This document shows, in pieces, positions 47,950-57,119 of a stretch of DNA of 64,000 nt. Position numbers and translations under genes: made by a program. The first letter of the stretch is position 1. Every line of letters begins with the position of its first letter. The notes beneath the pieces were generated by a model. That model saw only the letters and a list, made by a program, of their open reading frames with translations, searched no databases and was not told where the DNA came from. This DNA comes from Salinicola halophilus (GTDB lineage: Bacteria > Pseudomonadota > Gammaproteobacteria > Pseudomonadales > Halomonadaceae): assembly GCF_003206155.1 (NCBI RefSeq), contig NZ_PZJV01000001.1, positions 940,258 to 1,004,257 on the forward strand, in the 5' to 3' direction.

Positions 47950-48561
47950 ATGGACGGGCTAGGACCAAGAATCAAACAGCTCCGGCTTCAAGCCGGACTC
48001 AGTAAAGCCGCACTGGCGCGTCGAGTCGGAGTCTCCGACGTCACCATCTCCTATTGGGAGTCCGGGACCATCAAGCAGATCGGACACGAGCGTCTGGTCG
48101 CCTTGACCTCGGCACTCGACTGTTCACTGCGGGAGCTGCTCGACGAAGACGCCATGAACGCGATCGCCGGCATTCCCTCGCAGGCGGGCTGCAAGGTCCT
48201 TTCGTTGAAGGCCGACCGTGCCGCGCCCTGGGAGCGAGACTCGGGTCGCGAGAGTGACCTCTCCACCGTTCAGTTACTGATGGAAGACGGCCAACTGGTA
48301 ACGCCGGCCGAAGGTGAGAACTTCGATTTTCTGGTCGAAGGAGATCTTGCCGCCATCTCGCCGACCGAGAGCCTTCAGCAAGACGGCCTCTATCTGATCG
48401 AGCGCGAGGGACGACTCAACATCCAATATCTGGAGCGGCTGGCTTCGGGACGTATGCGGGTCAGCGGCGAGCAGCTCGACGGGGCGAGCGTTGAAAGCAT
48501 TCGCAACCCGCCCTTCCGCATTCTGGGCCAGCTTCGGGCCCGCTGGCGACGTCAGACATGA
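47950..48561 (+). CDS. XRE-family regulator with degenerate S24-like domain
   Basis: A 203-residue transcription factor. The N-terminal Cro/CI helix-turn-helix spans about 7-60 (IKQLRLQAGLSKAALARRVGVSDVTISYWESG, split here as LRLQAGLSKAALARRVG and VSDVTISYWESG). The C-terminal half (about 105-200) follows the LexA/CI S24 plan: EGDLAAISPTESLQQDGLYLIE, split here as EGDLAAISPTES and QQDGLYLIE, then NIQYLERLASGRMRV. However, the serine of GDSM and the lysine of VKRL are missing (Leu and Gln instead), so self-cleavage is unlikely. It is probably a dimerising repressor whose target cannot be read. No phage gene lies near, and it is divergent from gltX. Confidence 0.85.
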   Translation: MDGLGPRIKQLRLQAGLSKAALARRVGVSDVTISYWESGTIKQIGHERLVALTSALDCSLRELLDEDAMNAIAGIPSQAGCKVLSLKADRAAPWERDSGRESDLSTVQLLMEDGQLVTPAEGENFDFLVEGDLAAISPTESLQQDGLYLIEREGRLNIQYLERLASGRMRVSGEQLDGASVESIRNPPFRILGQLRARWRRQT

Positions 48562-48688
48562 CTGGGCGTCGTAAGCGACGCCCGTCCAGCGCCCGTATCT
48601 CGGCCGTCGTCGGACGCCTTCGCCGCTCGACCCGGTCACCCCGCCAAGCCAATCATCACTGAACGACATAGACGTCGAGGATCGTGCA

Positions 48689-48913
48689 ATGGATATGTTC
48701 ACGCTGAAACAGGTCGAATCCCAATGGGTCGCCTCCTGCCGGGCATGCGGACACGAGCAAGCACTGCAGGCCGCTGAAAACGGTAACGAAGTCGCGACAA
48801 ATCGCGTCGTCGATATCAAGTGTGAACGCTGCCCCAGCGAGGAACAGAGTCTCACTCTCTCCGCGACCCACGACATGCTGGCCGGTCACGCCTACGGTAC
48901 GCCATCCGCCTAG
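48689..48913 (+). CDS. Small Cys-pair (zinc-ribbon-like) protein, unknown
   Basis: A 74-residue protein with two Cys-x2-Cys pairs, CRACGH near residue 17 and CERC near 45, which could bind one zinc ion. GAGG lies 8 bases before the ATG. I do not recognise a named family. It lies 127 bases after the XRE gene, whose target it might be; that is only a guess from proximity. Coding is supported by the ribosome-binding site and the spaced Cys pairs. Confidence 0.6.
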   Translation: MDMFTLKQVESQWVASCRACGHEQALQAAENGNEVATNRVVDIKCERCPSEEQSLTLSATHDMLAGHAYGTPSA

Positions 48914-48970
48914 ACGACGCGGGCACGGGCAATTGCTCCTCTATCCGCAATCCCTGTGCCATGCATGACA

Positions 48971-48993
48971 AGGCCGGACTTTCGGCCCGGCCT
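48971..48993. terminator. Hairpin between convergent genes
   Basis: A 7-bp stem AGGCCGG (48971-48977) with CCGGCCT (48987-48993). On the minus strand it is followed by TGTCATG. It may end the MFS transcript; the T-run is poor. Confidence 0.45.
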
Positions 48994-49061
48994 CCTAGCC
49001 CTATCTCGCTTGGCGTAATCGACGCATGCAGAGTCTTGAAACACCCGGGTTGGCGCCACGG

Positions 49062-50261
49062 CTATTCCGGCGTTTTCGGCTCGAGCCAGCGTGCCAATCC
49101 GTAGATCAGTAGCCCCCCGACCGCCATCGCTGCGCCGACATAACCCGTGGACGTCCAGCCGAAACCGGCCGTGATGGCCATTCCCCCAAGCCAGGGCCCC
49201 AGCGCGTTGGCGATATTGAAAGCCGCATGATTGGACGCCGCCGCCATGGTCTGCGCGTCTTTTGCCACATCCATCAGGCGAATCTGCAGTGCTGGTGACA
49301 GCGCAACCATACTGCCCACGGTCATGACCGACAGCACCACGCTCCATACCGAGTTCGCCGCGACCGGGAATAGCAGCAGAATCAGCGTACTGAAGCCGAG
49401 GATCCACCCCACGGACCGAAACTGGAGCTTGTCGAACAGCCACCCGCCGACGATATTACCGGCGATCGCCCCGACCCCGAATGCCGCCAGCACGACCGGT
49501 ACCCAGTGCTCCTCGATCCCCGTCACATTGATCAAAGTGGGGGCGAGATAGCTGAAGACACTGAACATGCCAGCAAAGCCGATTGCGCCGATACCGAGCG
49601 TCAGCCAAACCTGACGCCGTCCCAGCGCGGCGAGCTCGGTCATCGGCTTGGAGCGGGCCTCTTCGCGATTCACCGGCAGGTAGAGCGCCACCATGATGAC
49701 CGTCGCGACACCGATTGCCCCCACCAATCCGAACGCGTAGCGCCAGCTGAGCAGCTGGCCGAGCCAGGTCGCCAGCGGATTACCGAATAGCATCGCTGTC
49801 GTGATACCCAGCATGACGCGACTGACCGCCTTGGCCCGCTTGTGCGGCGGCACCATCGATGCCGCTACCAGCGCCGCCACACCGAAATAGGCGCCGTGTG
49901 GAAGTCCGGAAATGAAGCGAAAGAGCATCAGCGAGTAGTACTCGGGGGCGATCGCGCTGGCAAAGTTGCCAGCCGCAAAAAAGACCATCAGCAGCAGCAG
50001 CAGCTGACGTCGGAAGAGGTAGGAGCCGAAAATGGCGATGAGCGGCGCGCCGACGACCACGCCGAGCGCATAGGCGCTGATCAGATGGCCGACCTGCGTC
50101 TCGCCGACCCCCAGGCCTCGCGCCACATCCGGCATCAGCCCCATGATCGCGAATTCCCCGGTGCCGATAGCAAACCCGCCAACGGCGAGCGCGAGCTCGA
50201 TGAGCAACGCCACGCGCGCCGAGGGGCGCACTTCGGTTTCCACACTCTCCGCCACAATCAT
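49062..50261 (-). CDS. MFS transporter, DHA1 (AraJ/YdhP-like)
   Basis: A 399-residue major-facilitator protein with 12 helices, of the drug:H+ antiporter-1 group that exports sugars, purines or drugs. Hallmarks are LAVGGFAIGTGEFAIMGLMPDVARGLGV, split here as FAIGTGEFAIMGLMPDVA, then the GHLISAYALGVVVGAP motif and GLPHGAYFGVAALVAASM. The ATG at 50261 lies directly after AGGGG; a GTG at 50255, six bases from the same site, is a better-spaced start and would shorten the protein by two residues. The substrate is open. No regulator is divergent from it. Confidence 0.9.
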   Translation of the reverse strand: MIVAESVETEVRPSARVALLIELALAVGGFAIGTGEFAIMGLMPDVARGLGVGETQVGHLISAYALGVVVGAPLIAIFGSYLFRRQLLLLLMVFFAAGNFASAIAPEYYSLMLFRFISGLPHGAYFGVAALVAASMVPPHKRAKAVSRVMLGITTAMLFGNPLATWLGQLLSWRYAFGLVGAIGVATVIMVALYLPVNREEARSKPMTELAALGRRQVWLTLGIGAIGFAGMFSVFSYLAPTLINVTGIEEHWVPVVLAAFGVGAIAGNIVGGWLFDKLQFRSVGWILGFSTLILLLFPVAANSVWSVVLSVMTVGSMVALSPALQIRLMDVAKDAQTMAAASNHAAFNIANALGPWLGGMAITAGFGWTSTGYVGAAMAVGGLLIYGLARWLEPKTPE

Positions 50262-50786
50262 CCCCTACTTTGGTCTAACGCCATTGATCGAGTCACATTA
50301 TTCACACGCTAACGGGCATTGGAAACCGTCCGTGCTGACAAGTGTGGAGCCAGAATAGGCGAAGCGTGGTGCACGAGGGCATATCGCCGGGGAACTTTTG
50401 ACGATTCAGCGGCTCATAAGGACCAGGGAATTTAACGTCATCGCGTCGTCTTCCTAGCTTACTGTTAGCGATCATTGTCGCCGCGCTCCTTGCGCGGCGA
50501 TTTTTTTGTCGGGCAACGACACGAGCCAAGTGGGCCGACAGCGGCTTGGCATCCTCCCCACTCCATGCCCCCAGCGTGACTCGATGCGGCGGGAGGCGAT
50601 ACTCGTCTACATCGGGCCACCGCTCGTTACCAATCAGTGTCGCCCTTCCCCTTCGACGTTACGGACCGCGTCGACTCTCGTCTCGCCATGGTCTTGCTAT
50701 GCGGCATGTCTGGCGGTCCGATGGGCTCGAAAGTGACCCCCATGTTAGACTCGCCGCCCTGCCATCCGCGTCTTCGGAGAGCGTCC
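50262..50786. other. Intergenic region with orphan terminator
   Basis: A stretch of 525 bases between the MFS gene (minus) and a small membrane-protein gene (plus). Open frames here look like shadows. It contains an orphan plus-strand terminator at 50478-50507, preceded by several GGA motifs (TTGGAAAC, GGGGAAC, AAGGACC, AGGGAAT). No clear promoter was found. Confidence 0.5.
50478..50507 (+). terminator. Orphan rho-independent terminator
   Basis: A 9-bp stem TCGCCGCGC (50478-50486) with GCGCGGCGA (50492-50500), followed by seven T (50501-50507). It is a strong terminator on the plus strand, but no plus-strand gene lies within 1.5 kb upstream. It may end an unannotated small RNA. Confidence 0.85.
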
Positions 50787-51158
50787 GTGCTGCTCTACTT
50801 TGTCGTCTTCGCCGTTTGTCTGCTCATCACGCTGTTCACCGTGATCGCCCTGATGGTGTCGCGCACGCCCCGCTACCGCACCCAGGCGACGGATCTGCTG
50901 GGGCTATTCGATGACGTACTCTCCAACCGCGCCAGCGAAGCGCAATGGCACACGCTGATCGGCTACCCCATTCGTCACGATCCCTATCTCGAGAATCTGC
51001 GACGCCGCTGCCAACATCTCATGGAGCAGTACGGTCGCCCCTGGCAGGCAGCCCAGGGAGGGTCGTTACTGTCTCGTGCCGGCCGCGACGAGCTCATCGG
51101 GCTCAGAGACCACCTGGCCGCTCATACCGCGCTTGCACCGGGGGAGTACCGCGCGTGA
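50787..51158 (+). CDS. Small membrane protein, unknown
   Basis: A 123-residue protein with one N-terminal membrane helix (LLYFVVFAVCLLITLFTVIALMV, split here as YFVVFAVCLLITLFTVIAL) and a soluble, probably helical C-terminal part with basic and acidic residues. The start is GTG at 50787, with GGAGA 7 bases upstream; an ATG at 50742 is also in frame but would put 15 polar residues before the helix. I do not recognise the family. It lies 31 bases before the AraC-type gene and may be read with it. Confidence 0.6.
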   Translation: MLLYFVVFAVCLLITLFTVIALMVSRTPRYRTQATDLLGLFDDVLSNRASEAQWHTLIGYPIRHDPYLENLRRRCQHLMEQYGRPWQAAQGGSLLSRAGRDELIGLRDHLAAHTALAPGEYRA

Positions 51159-51189
51159 TGGACATCCGCCAGCCGGCCGTGGACCGTCC

Positions 51190-51960
51190 GTGACCGACAG
51201 CATCCGACAGACGCCGCTGGACACCGCGGTGCATCATCATCATCACGAGCATCATCAGATCGTGATCGGCCTTGCGGGTTACGCCGAGTTCGAGATCGGC
51301 CATCAAAGCGGCGTCATCGCCCCGCTGTCCGGCTGTCTCGTCCCGGCCAACGTCGAACACTACTATCAGGGTATCGGTGAAAATCGGCAGTTGATCATCG
51401 ATCTCGACGATGACGCCGACGCCCTGACCGGCGCCCACCGCTCCCTGCGCCGCCTCTTCGACCGCCCCGGCTACTTCACGCTCGACGAGTCGCTGACGCA
51501 CTATCTGCAGTTTCTGCTCCAGGAAAGCGCAAGACCGCGGCACATGCCCACCGGCCTACTCGTCACGACGCTGTTGAGCGCGCTGCAGACGCGGATCGAG
51601 GATCAGCAGCCGTCGCGCATGCGCGACTCCCGACGGACTCGAACACTGGATATCGCGCGTCTGGAGCGCTATGTGCAGTCGCATCTGCACCGCCGAATCC
51701 AGGTCGCGGATCTTGCCCGTCTGGTCTGTCTGAGCGAAGCCCATTTCAGCGAACGCTTTCGCAACCAGACAGGCCTCACGCCGTACCAGTTCGTGCTGCG
51801 ACAACGACTCGCCAGTGCGCGTGAGCTGATACTCGCCGACGAGCTGAGCCTTGCGGTCATCGCCGAACGCGCCGGCTTCGCCAGCCAGAGCGCGCTGAGC
51901 CATGCGTTTCGACGTCACTACGGCCACCCCCCGATCGCGCTCCGCGCACGCTATCGCTGA
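51190..51960 (+). CDS. AraC-family regulator, likely activator of putA
   Basis: A 256-residue regulator. The N-terminal half is a cupin-type sensing domain, opening with a natural His cluster HHHHHEHHQIVIGL (about 16-29). The C-terminal AraC DNA-binding domain (about 150-250) holds two helix-turn-helices: IQVADLARLVCLSEAHFSERFRNQTG, split here as VADLARLVCLSEAHFSERF, and LAVIAERAGFASQSALSHAFRRHYG, split here as IAERAGFASQSALSHAF. The start is the GTG at 51190. It lies 219 bases upstream of putA in the same direction. In Pseudomonas, the AraC-type PruR activates putA with proline; the same arrangement here, with a PutA lacking a DNA-binding domain, supports that role. Confidence 0.87.
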   Translation: MTDSIRQTPLDTAVHHHHHEHHQIVIGLAGYAEFEIGHQSGVIAPLSGCLVPANVEHYYQGIGENRQLIIDLDDDADALTGAHRSLRRLFDRPGYFTLDESLTHYLQFLLQESARPRHMPTGLLVTTLLSALQTRIEDQQPSRMRDSRRTRTLDIARLERYVQSHLHRRIQVADLARLVCLSEAHFSERFRNQTGLTPYQFVLRQRLASARELILADELSLAVIAERAGFASQSALSHAFRRHYGHPPIALRARYR

Positions 51961-52179
51961 GCCTCGGCTGCGCCGGCACTTTCCTGCCGAGCGTCACCTG
52001 CCTTCCGACCGCAATTTCTGACATCGCTAACCGGGGAATTTGGCAAGCACGGCTCGCCGGTTTCACGCTAGAGTCGAGGCATCGCTCCTTTCGTCCATCC
52101 CGGGTGGAACGGCGCCGCCTCGCAGACTCCGGTTACCGTGTGACGCGCGTCTCCAGCCCGTTCGCTACAGGGTTGCCCC

Positions 52180-55100
52180 ATGCTGAAAGCCGATCAGATG
52201 CTCGAGACCGCTACCTGGCAGACCTCGCTGGAGACGCTGTTTTCGCGTATCAGCGAGCACTACATCGTTGACGAACAGGCCTACGTGGACGAACTGATCA
52301 CGCTGCTGGGCGCCGATGAATCCGACTGCGCCCGCACCGGTGAAGCCACGGCCTCGCTCGTGCGCGACGTTCGCGGCATGGAGTCTGCCGTCGACTCCAT
52401 CGATGAGCTGCTCCAGCAGTACAGCCTGGATACGCAGGAAGGCGTGCTGCTCATGTGTCTGGCAGAAGCACTTCTACGCGTGCCCGACAAGGCGACCGCC
52501 GATGCGCTGATCGACGACAAGCTCGGCGTCGCCGAATGGAAGACCTATCTCGGCCAGAGTGAATCCTGGCTGGTCAACGCCTCCACCTGGGGGCTGCTGA
52601 TGACCGGCAACGTACTGAAGATGGACAAGCCCCGCGACGGCAAGCCGGCGAGTTTCATCAACCGCATGGTCAACCGCATGGGCGAGCCAGTCATCCGCAG
52701 CGCGATGTACCAGGCGATGCGGATCATGGGCCAGCAGTTCGTGCTGGGCCGCACCATCGGAGAAGCCCTCAAGCGTTCCAAGCCGCTGTTCGACAAGGGC
52801 TACACCTACTCCTACGACATGCTCGGCGAAGCCGCGCGCACCCGTGACGACGCGCGGCGCTACTACGACGACTACGCCGCCGCCATCAGGGAAGTCGGTG
52901 AAACCAGCCGTCGGCTCGACGCCGGCACCCCGGCGCCGTCGGTCTCGATCAAGCTCTCCGCGCTGCACCCGCGCTACGAATTCGGCCGTCGCACCCAGGT
53001 GCTCGAAGAGCTCGTCGGCACCGTCAAATCCTTGGTCGAACTGGCTCGCGAACGCCACGTCGCCCTGACCATCGACGCCGAGGAGGTGGACCGTCTGGAG
53101 CTCTCGCTCGAGGTCTTTCGAGCGGTGTTCGAAAGCGAGGTATGTACCGGCTGGGGCCATTTCGGACTGGTCGTGCAGGCCTACTCCAAGCGCTGCCTGC
53201 CGGTACTGCACTACATCAACCGCCTCGCCGACGAGCAGGGAGACGAGATCCCGCTGCGCCTGGTCAAGGGCGCCTACTGGGATAGCGAGATCAAGGAGTC
53301 GCAGCAGCTCGGTGTCGACGGCTACCCGGTTTACACGCGTAAGGCCTGTACGGACGTCGCCTACCTTGCTTGCGCGCGCTTTCTGCTGTGCGACGAGACG
53401 CGTGGGCGCATCTTCCCGCAGTTCGCGACCCATAACGCCCATACCATCACCCAGATTCTGGAGTTCGCCAATCGCGCGAATCGTCGCTTCGAATTCCAGC
53501 GGCTTCACGGTATGGGCGAGGCACTTTACGATGCCGCCCTGCCGCGAGCGCCGGAGGGCACGTACTGCCGCATCTACGCGCCGGTCGGGGCGCACAAGGA
53601 TCTGCTGCCCTACCTGGTGCGCCGTCTGCTCGAGAACGGCGCCAACTCCTCCTTCGTCCATCAGCTGGTCGACCCGCGGGTCCCGGTGGAGTCGCTCTGC
53701 GTCCATCCGGTCGAAACCCTGCGCCGGGTCGATGGCCACGCCAATCCCAAGATTCCGCTACCGCGTGACATCTACGGCCCGGCCCGACGCAACTCCCGCG
53801 GCGTCAATCTCAACGTCGACAGCCAGTATCGTCCGCTGATGACGCAGATGGCGGCGTTCATGGCGCGTGAGTACGCGGCGAAACCGCTGCTCGCCTTCGA
53901 CGTGACGGACGATAGCGACGCTCGCCAACGCGTCTTCGCGCCCTTCGATCGCCGCCAGTTCGTCGGCCATGTCCAATGGGCCAGTGCCGATCAGACCGAG
54001 CGTGCCATCGACAGTGCGTGGAAAGCCTTTCCTGAATGGCGCGACACGCAGGTCGAGACCCGAGCGGCGATTCTCGAGCGACACGCCGAACTGATGGAAG
54101 AGAACCTCGCCGAGCTGATGTCGCTCTGCTCCCGCGAAGGCGGCAAGCTGCTCACCGACGGCGTCGACGAAATTCGCGAGGCGGTCGACTTCTGCCGCTA
54201 CTACGCCGCTCGGGCACGTGAGCTGTTTGCCGCGCCCATGCCGCTGCCGGGCCCGACGGGAGAGTCCAACGAACTGTCGCTGAGCGGCAAGGGCGTTTTC
54301 GCGGCGATCAGTCCGTGGAACTTCCCGGTCGCCATCTTCACCGGCCAGATCGTCGCCGCGGCAGTCGCCGGTAATACCGTGCTCGCCAAGCCGGCCGAGC
54401 AGACATCCTTGATCGCCTACCGCGTCATCGAGCTGCTTCACGAGGCCGGCATGCCCCGTGAGGTGGTCCAGCTGCTGCCCGGTGACGGTGCGACCGTGGG
54501 CAGCGTGCTGAGCGGCGATTCACGCATCACCGGCATGGTATTCACCGGCTCTACCGATACCGCTCAGATCATCAACCGCTCGCTCGCGGCTCGCGAGAAC
54601 GCGCCGCTGCCCACGCTGATCGCCGAGACCGGCGGCCTCAACGCGATGATCGTCGATTCGACCGCCCTTCCGGAACAGGTGGTGGCCGACGTCGTGCATT
54701 CGGCGTTCCAGAGCGCCGGGCAGCGCTGTTCCGCACTACGCGTCCTCTATCTCCAGGAAGACGTGGCCGATCGCGTCATCACCATCCTCGAAGGCGCGAT
54801 GAAGGAGTTGCGCATCGGCGATCCGCGCGACCTGGGTACCGACGTCGGGCCAGTGATCGACGAAGAAGCACGCGACGGGCTGCTTGCCCATGCCGAGCGA
54901 CTGACCGCGGAGGGGCGCCTGCTGGCAAAAACCGGTCTCGACGAAGCGCAAACGCAGCACGGCACCTTCGTCGCACCGATGGCGTTCCGGATCGACGGCA
55001 TCGACGCGCTCGAGCGCGAGCAGTTCGGCCCGCTCCTGCACATCGTGCGTTATGGCGCCGATGAGCTCGAAAGCGTGATCGATACAATCAATGCCAAGGG

Positions 55101-55368
55101 TTACGGCCTGACGTTCGGCGTCCACAGCCGCAACGAAAGCTTCACCCGTCACGTCGCGGCGCGCCTGCAGGTCGGCAACGTCTACGTCAACCGCAACATC
55201 ATCGGGGCGGTGGTGGGCGTGCAGCCCTTCGGCGGTCAGGGCTTCTCGGGCACCGGTCCCAAGGCCGGCGGGCCCCACTATCTGCTACGTTTCGCCACCG
55301 AAAAGACCTGTACAATCAATACGGCAGCGCTCGGCGGGAACGCCTCGCTCCTGGCGATGGGTGATTGA
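52180..55368 (+). CDS. putA: Bifunctional proline dehydrogenase / P5C dehydrogenase
   Basis: A 1062-residue enzyme that oxidises proline to glutamate, passing the P5C intermediate between sites. E. coli PutA (1320) begins with a ribbon-helix-helix repressor domain; here the protein begins directly with the helical arm and PRODH region, so it cannot repress its own gene. The PRODH barrel runs to about 480 (SIKLSALHPRYEF, LRLVKGAYWDSEIK, RIYAPVGAHKDLLPYLVRRLLENGANSSF, split here as APVGAHKDLLPYLVRRL). The P5CDH domain follows (about 590-1040), with ISPWNFPVAIFTG, Glu in AETGGLNAM, and nucleophile Cys850 in SAGQRCSALR. A short C-terminal tail ends it. putP follows. Confidence 0.97.
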   Translation: MLKADQMLETATWQTSLETLFSRISEHYIVDEQAYVDELITLLGADESDCARTGEATASLVRDVRGMESAVDSIDELLQQYSLDTQEGVLLMCLAEALLRVPDKATADALIDDKLGVAEWKTYLGQSESWLVNASTWGLLMTGNVLKMDKPRDGKPASFINRMVNRMGEPVIRSAMYQAMRIMGQQFVLGRTIGEALKRSKPLFDKGYTYSYDMLGEAARTRDDARRYYDDYAAAIREVGETSRRLDAGTPAPSVSIKLSALHPRYEFGRRTQVLEELVGTVKSLVELARERHVALTIDAEEVDRLELSLEVFRAVFESEVCTGWGHFGLVVQAYSKRCLPVLHYINRLADEQGDEIPLRLVKGAYWDSEIKESQQLGVDGYPVYTRKACTDVAYLACARFLLCDETRGRIFPQFATHNAHTITQILEFANRANRRFEFQRLHGMGEALYDAALPRAPEGTYCRIYAPVGAHKDLLPYLVRRLLENGANSSFVHQLVDPRVPVESLCVHPVETLRRVDGHANPKIPLPRDIYGPARRNSRGVNLNVDSQYRPLMTQMAAFMAREYAAKPLLAFDVTDDSDARQRVFAPFDRRQFVGHVQWASADQTERAIDSAWKAFPEWRDTQVETRAAILERHAELMEENLAELMSLCSREGGKLLTDGVDEIREAVDFCRYYAARARELFAAPMPLPGPTGESNELSLSGKGVFAAISPWNFPVAIFTGQIVAAAVAGNTVLAKPAEQTSLIAYRVIELLHEAGMPREVVQLLPGDGATVGSVLSGDSRITGMVFTGSTDTAQIINRSLAARENAPLPTLIAETGGLNAMIVDSTALPEQVVADVVHSAFQSAGQRCSALRVLYLQEDVADRVITILEGAMKELRIGDPRDLGTDVGPVIDEEARDGLLAHAERLTAEGRLLAKTGLDEAQTQHGTFVAPMAFRIDGIDALEREQFGPLLHIVRYGADELESVIDTINAKGYGLTFGVHSRNESFTRHVAARLQVGNVYVNRNIIGAVVGVQPFGGQGFSGTGPKAGGPHYLLRFATEKTCTINTAALGGNASLLAMGD

Positions 55369-55473
55369 TCGCGAGTCGTGCATGCGGGTGACGCACCGCG
55401 GATCGCATTCGTTGCCCGTCAAGATTGCTCGCCAAGAAAGTGGGCGCTGCATAGTTGAAATCTCGAACCGTTA

Positions 55474-55500
55474 CGCCGACCGGACCGGATTCGGTCGGCG
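55474..55500 (+). other. Hairpin between putA and putP
   Basis: A 9-bp stem CGCCGACCG (55474-55482) with CGGTCGGCG (55492-55500) in the 191-base gap, 60 bases before putP. There is no proper T-run after it (GCAGGGTTTTC), so it may be an mRNA-processing or stability element. Confidence 0.4.
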
Positions 55501-55559
55501 CAGGGTTTTCGAGCTCGGTAGCCCTCTGACGGCCCAACAACACCAATAGGAGACGCTCC

Positions 55560-57050
55560 ATGGCCATCGGTGTCTGGATCAGCCTCATCGCTTACTTCGT
55601 GCTCATGATCGGCATTGGTGTCTACGCCATGCGCACATCCACCTCGACCTCCGAGGACTACATGCTGGGCGGGCGGACGCTCAGCCCGCAGGTGGCAGCA
55701 CTCTCCGCCGGCGCCTCCGACATGAGTGGCTGGCTGCTACTGGGGTTACCCGGAGCGCTGTTCGCATCCGGGCTCGGTTCGGCCTGGATCGGCATCGGTC
55801 TGTTCGTGGGGGCCTTCTTCAACTGGCTGCTGGTCGCGCCCCGCCTGCGGGAACAGACGGTGCATTACGGCAACGCGATTACGATCCCCGCGTTTCTGGC
55901 GAACCGTTTTCCCACGCGGGCGCTGTCGCTGAGAACGATCTCCGCCATCGTCATCGTCATCTTCTTTGCGGTCTATACCGCCTCAGGGCTGGTCGCGGGG
56001 GGCAAACTCTTTCAAAGCGCTTTCGCCGGCGTCATCGATATCGGTGGCCTGAGCGATTACGCCACCGGCGTGATCATCACGCTCGGCGTGGTGCTCGTGT
56101 ACACCGTCGTCGGCGGTTTTCTGGCGGTCAGCCTCACCGACTTCGTGCAGGGCTGCATCATGATGCTGGCGCTGGTGATCATGCCCGCGGTCGTGCTCTT
56201 CGGAGAAGGCGGCGGCGGTTTCTCGCAGGCGTCGCAGACCCTCAACGAGGTGGACCCCACCCTGTTTTCCTGGACGGCCGGTCTCACCTTCATCGGCTGG
56301 CTGTCGGCGGTAACTTGGGGTTTGGGCTATTTCGGTCAGCCGCACATCATCGTGCGTTTCATGGCGATTCGCTCGCTGAAGGACGTTCCCATCGCGCGTA
56401 ACATCGGCATGAGCTGGATGCTGATCTCGCTCATCGGTGCGATATCGGTCGGGCTTTTCGGCCGCGCCTATGCGGTACGTAACGGACTCGAGGTCGCCGA
56501 TCCGGAGACGATCTTCATCGTTCTCGCCAACCTGCTGTTTCATCCGTTGATTACCGGCTTTCTCTACGCGGCGCTTCTGGCGGCCGTGATGAGCACCATT
56601 TCCAGCCAGTTGCTGGTCGCCTCTTCGTCGCTGACCGAAGATTTCTATCGTCTATTCCTGCGCAAGCAGGCAACCGAGAAAGAGACCGTACGGGTGGGAC
56701 GCCTGAGCGTCGTCGCCGTTGGCATCGTCGCGGCGATCATCGCCTCCGACCCCGGCTCTCAGGTGCTCGGTCTGGTCAGCAACGCCTGGGCGGGCTTCGG
56801 CGCGGCGTTCGGACCGCTGATCCTGCTGTCGCTAATGTGGTCGCGCACCAACGGTACCGGCGCCATCGCCGGCATGGTCGTGGGCGCCCTCACCGTCATC
56901 GTCTGGATCGCGCTGGGCTGGAACGCCTCGTTCCTGGGCGGCCCGGGCGTCTACGAGATCATTCCGGGCTTCATCGCGGCGCTCATCGCGATCATCGTGG
57001 TGAGCCGGGCGACCGCCGATGCCGGTGAATACAAGCAGGTCGATACCTGA
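55560..57050 (+). CDS. putP: Sodium/proline symporter
   Basis: A 496-residue inner-membrane SSS-family transporter (E. coli PutP 502) that imports proline with Na+. It shows about 13 helices and the family stretches YMLGGRTLSPQVAALSAGASDMSGWLLLGLPGAL, split here as GGRTLSPQVAALSAGASDMSG, the Na+-binding SSQLLVASSSLTEDFYR, split here as SSQLLVASSSLTEDF, and GYFGQPHIIVRFMAI. AGGAGAC precedes the ATG. It follows putA, and a terminator follows it. In a halophile it may also serve osmoprotection. Confidence 0.96.
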   Translation: MAIGVWISLIAYFVLMIGIGVYAMRTSTSTSEDYMLGGRTLSPQVAALSAGASDMSGWLLLGLPGALFASGLGSAWIGIGLFVGAFFNWLLVAPRLREQTVHYGNAITIPAFLANRFPTRALSLRTISAIVIVIFFAVYTASGLVAGGKLFQSAFAGVIDIGGLSDYATGVIITLGVVLVYTVVGGFLAVSLTDFVQGCIMMLALVIMPAVVLFGEGGGGFSQASQTLNEVDPTLFSWTAGLTFIGWLSAVTWGLGYFGQPHIIVRFMAIRSLKDVPIARNIGMSWMLISLIGAISVGLFGRAYAVRNGLEVADPETIFIVLANLLFHPLITGFLYAALLAAVMSTISSQLLVASSSLTEDFYRLFLRKQATEKETVRVGRLSVVAVGIVAAIIASDPGSQVLGLVSNAWAGFGAAFGPLILLSLMWSRTNGTGAIAGMVVGALTVIVWIALGWNASFLGGPGVYEIIPGFIAALIAIIVVSRATADAGEYKQVDT

Positions 57051-57084
57051 GCCGGGACCTGGCGGCCTTTCACACTGAAGACAT

Positions 57085-57107
57085 AGGGCGCCTGCGGGCG
57101 CCCTTTT
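57085..57107 (+). terminator. Terminator of putP
   Basis: A 7-bp stem GGGCGCC (57086-57092) with GGCGCCC (57097-57103) and TTTT after it, 35 bases past the putP stop. Confidence 0.75.
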
Positions 57108-57119
57108 CGATGGCAGCGT

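Noticed and set aside
47950-48561. CI-like regulator considered as a prophage marker
   Set aside because: No integrase, structural or lysis gene lies nearby, and both flanks are core genes (gltX, an MFS gene).
51226-51252. Poly-histidine codons considered as a cloning tag
   Set aside because: They lie inside a normal AraC-type gene, use mixed CAT/CAC codons with a Glu between, and no vector sequence adjoins.
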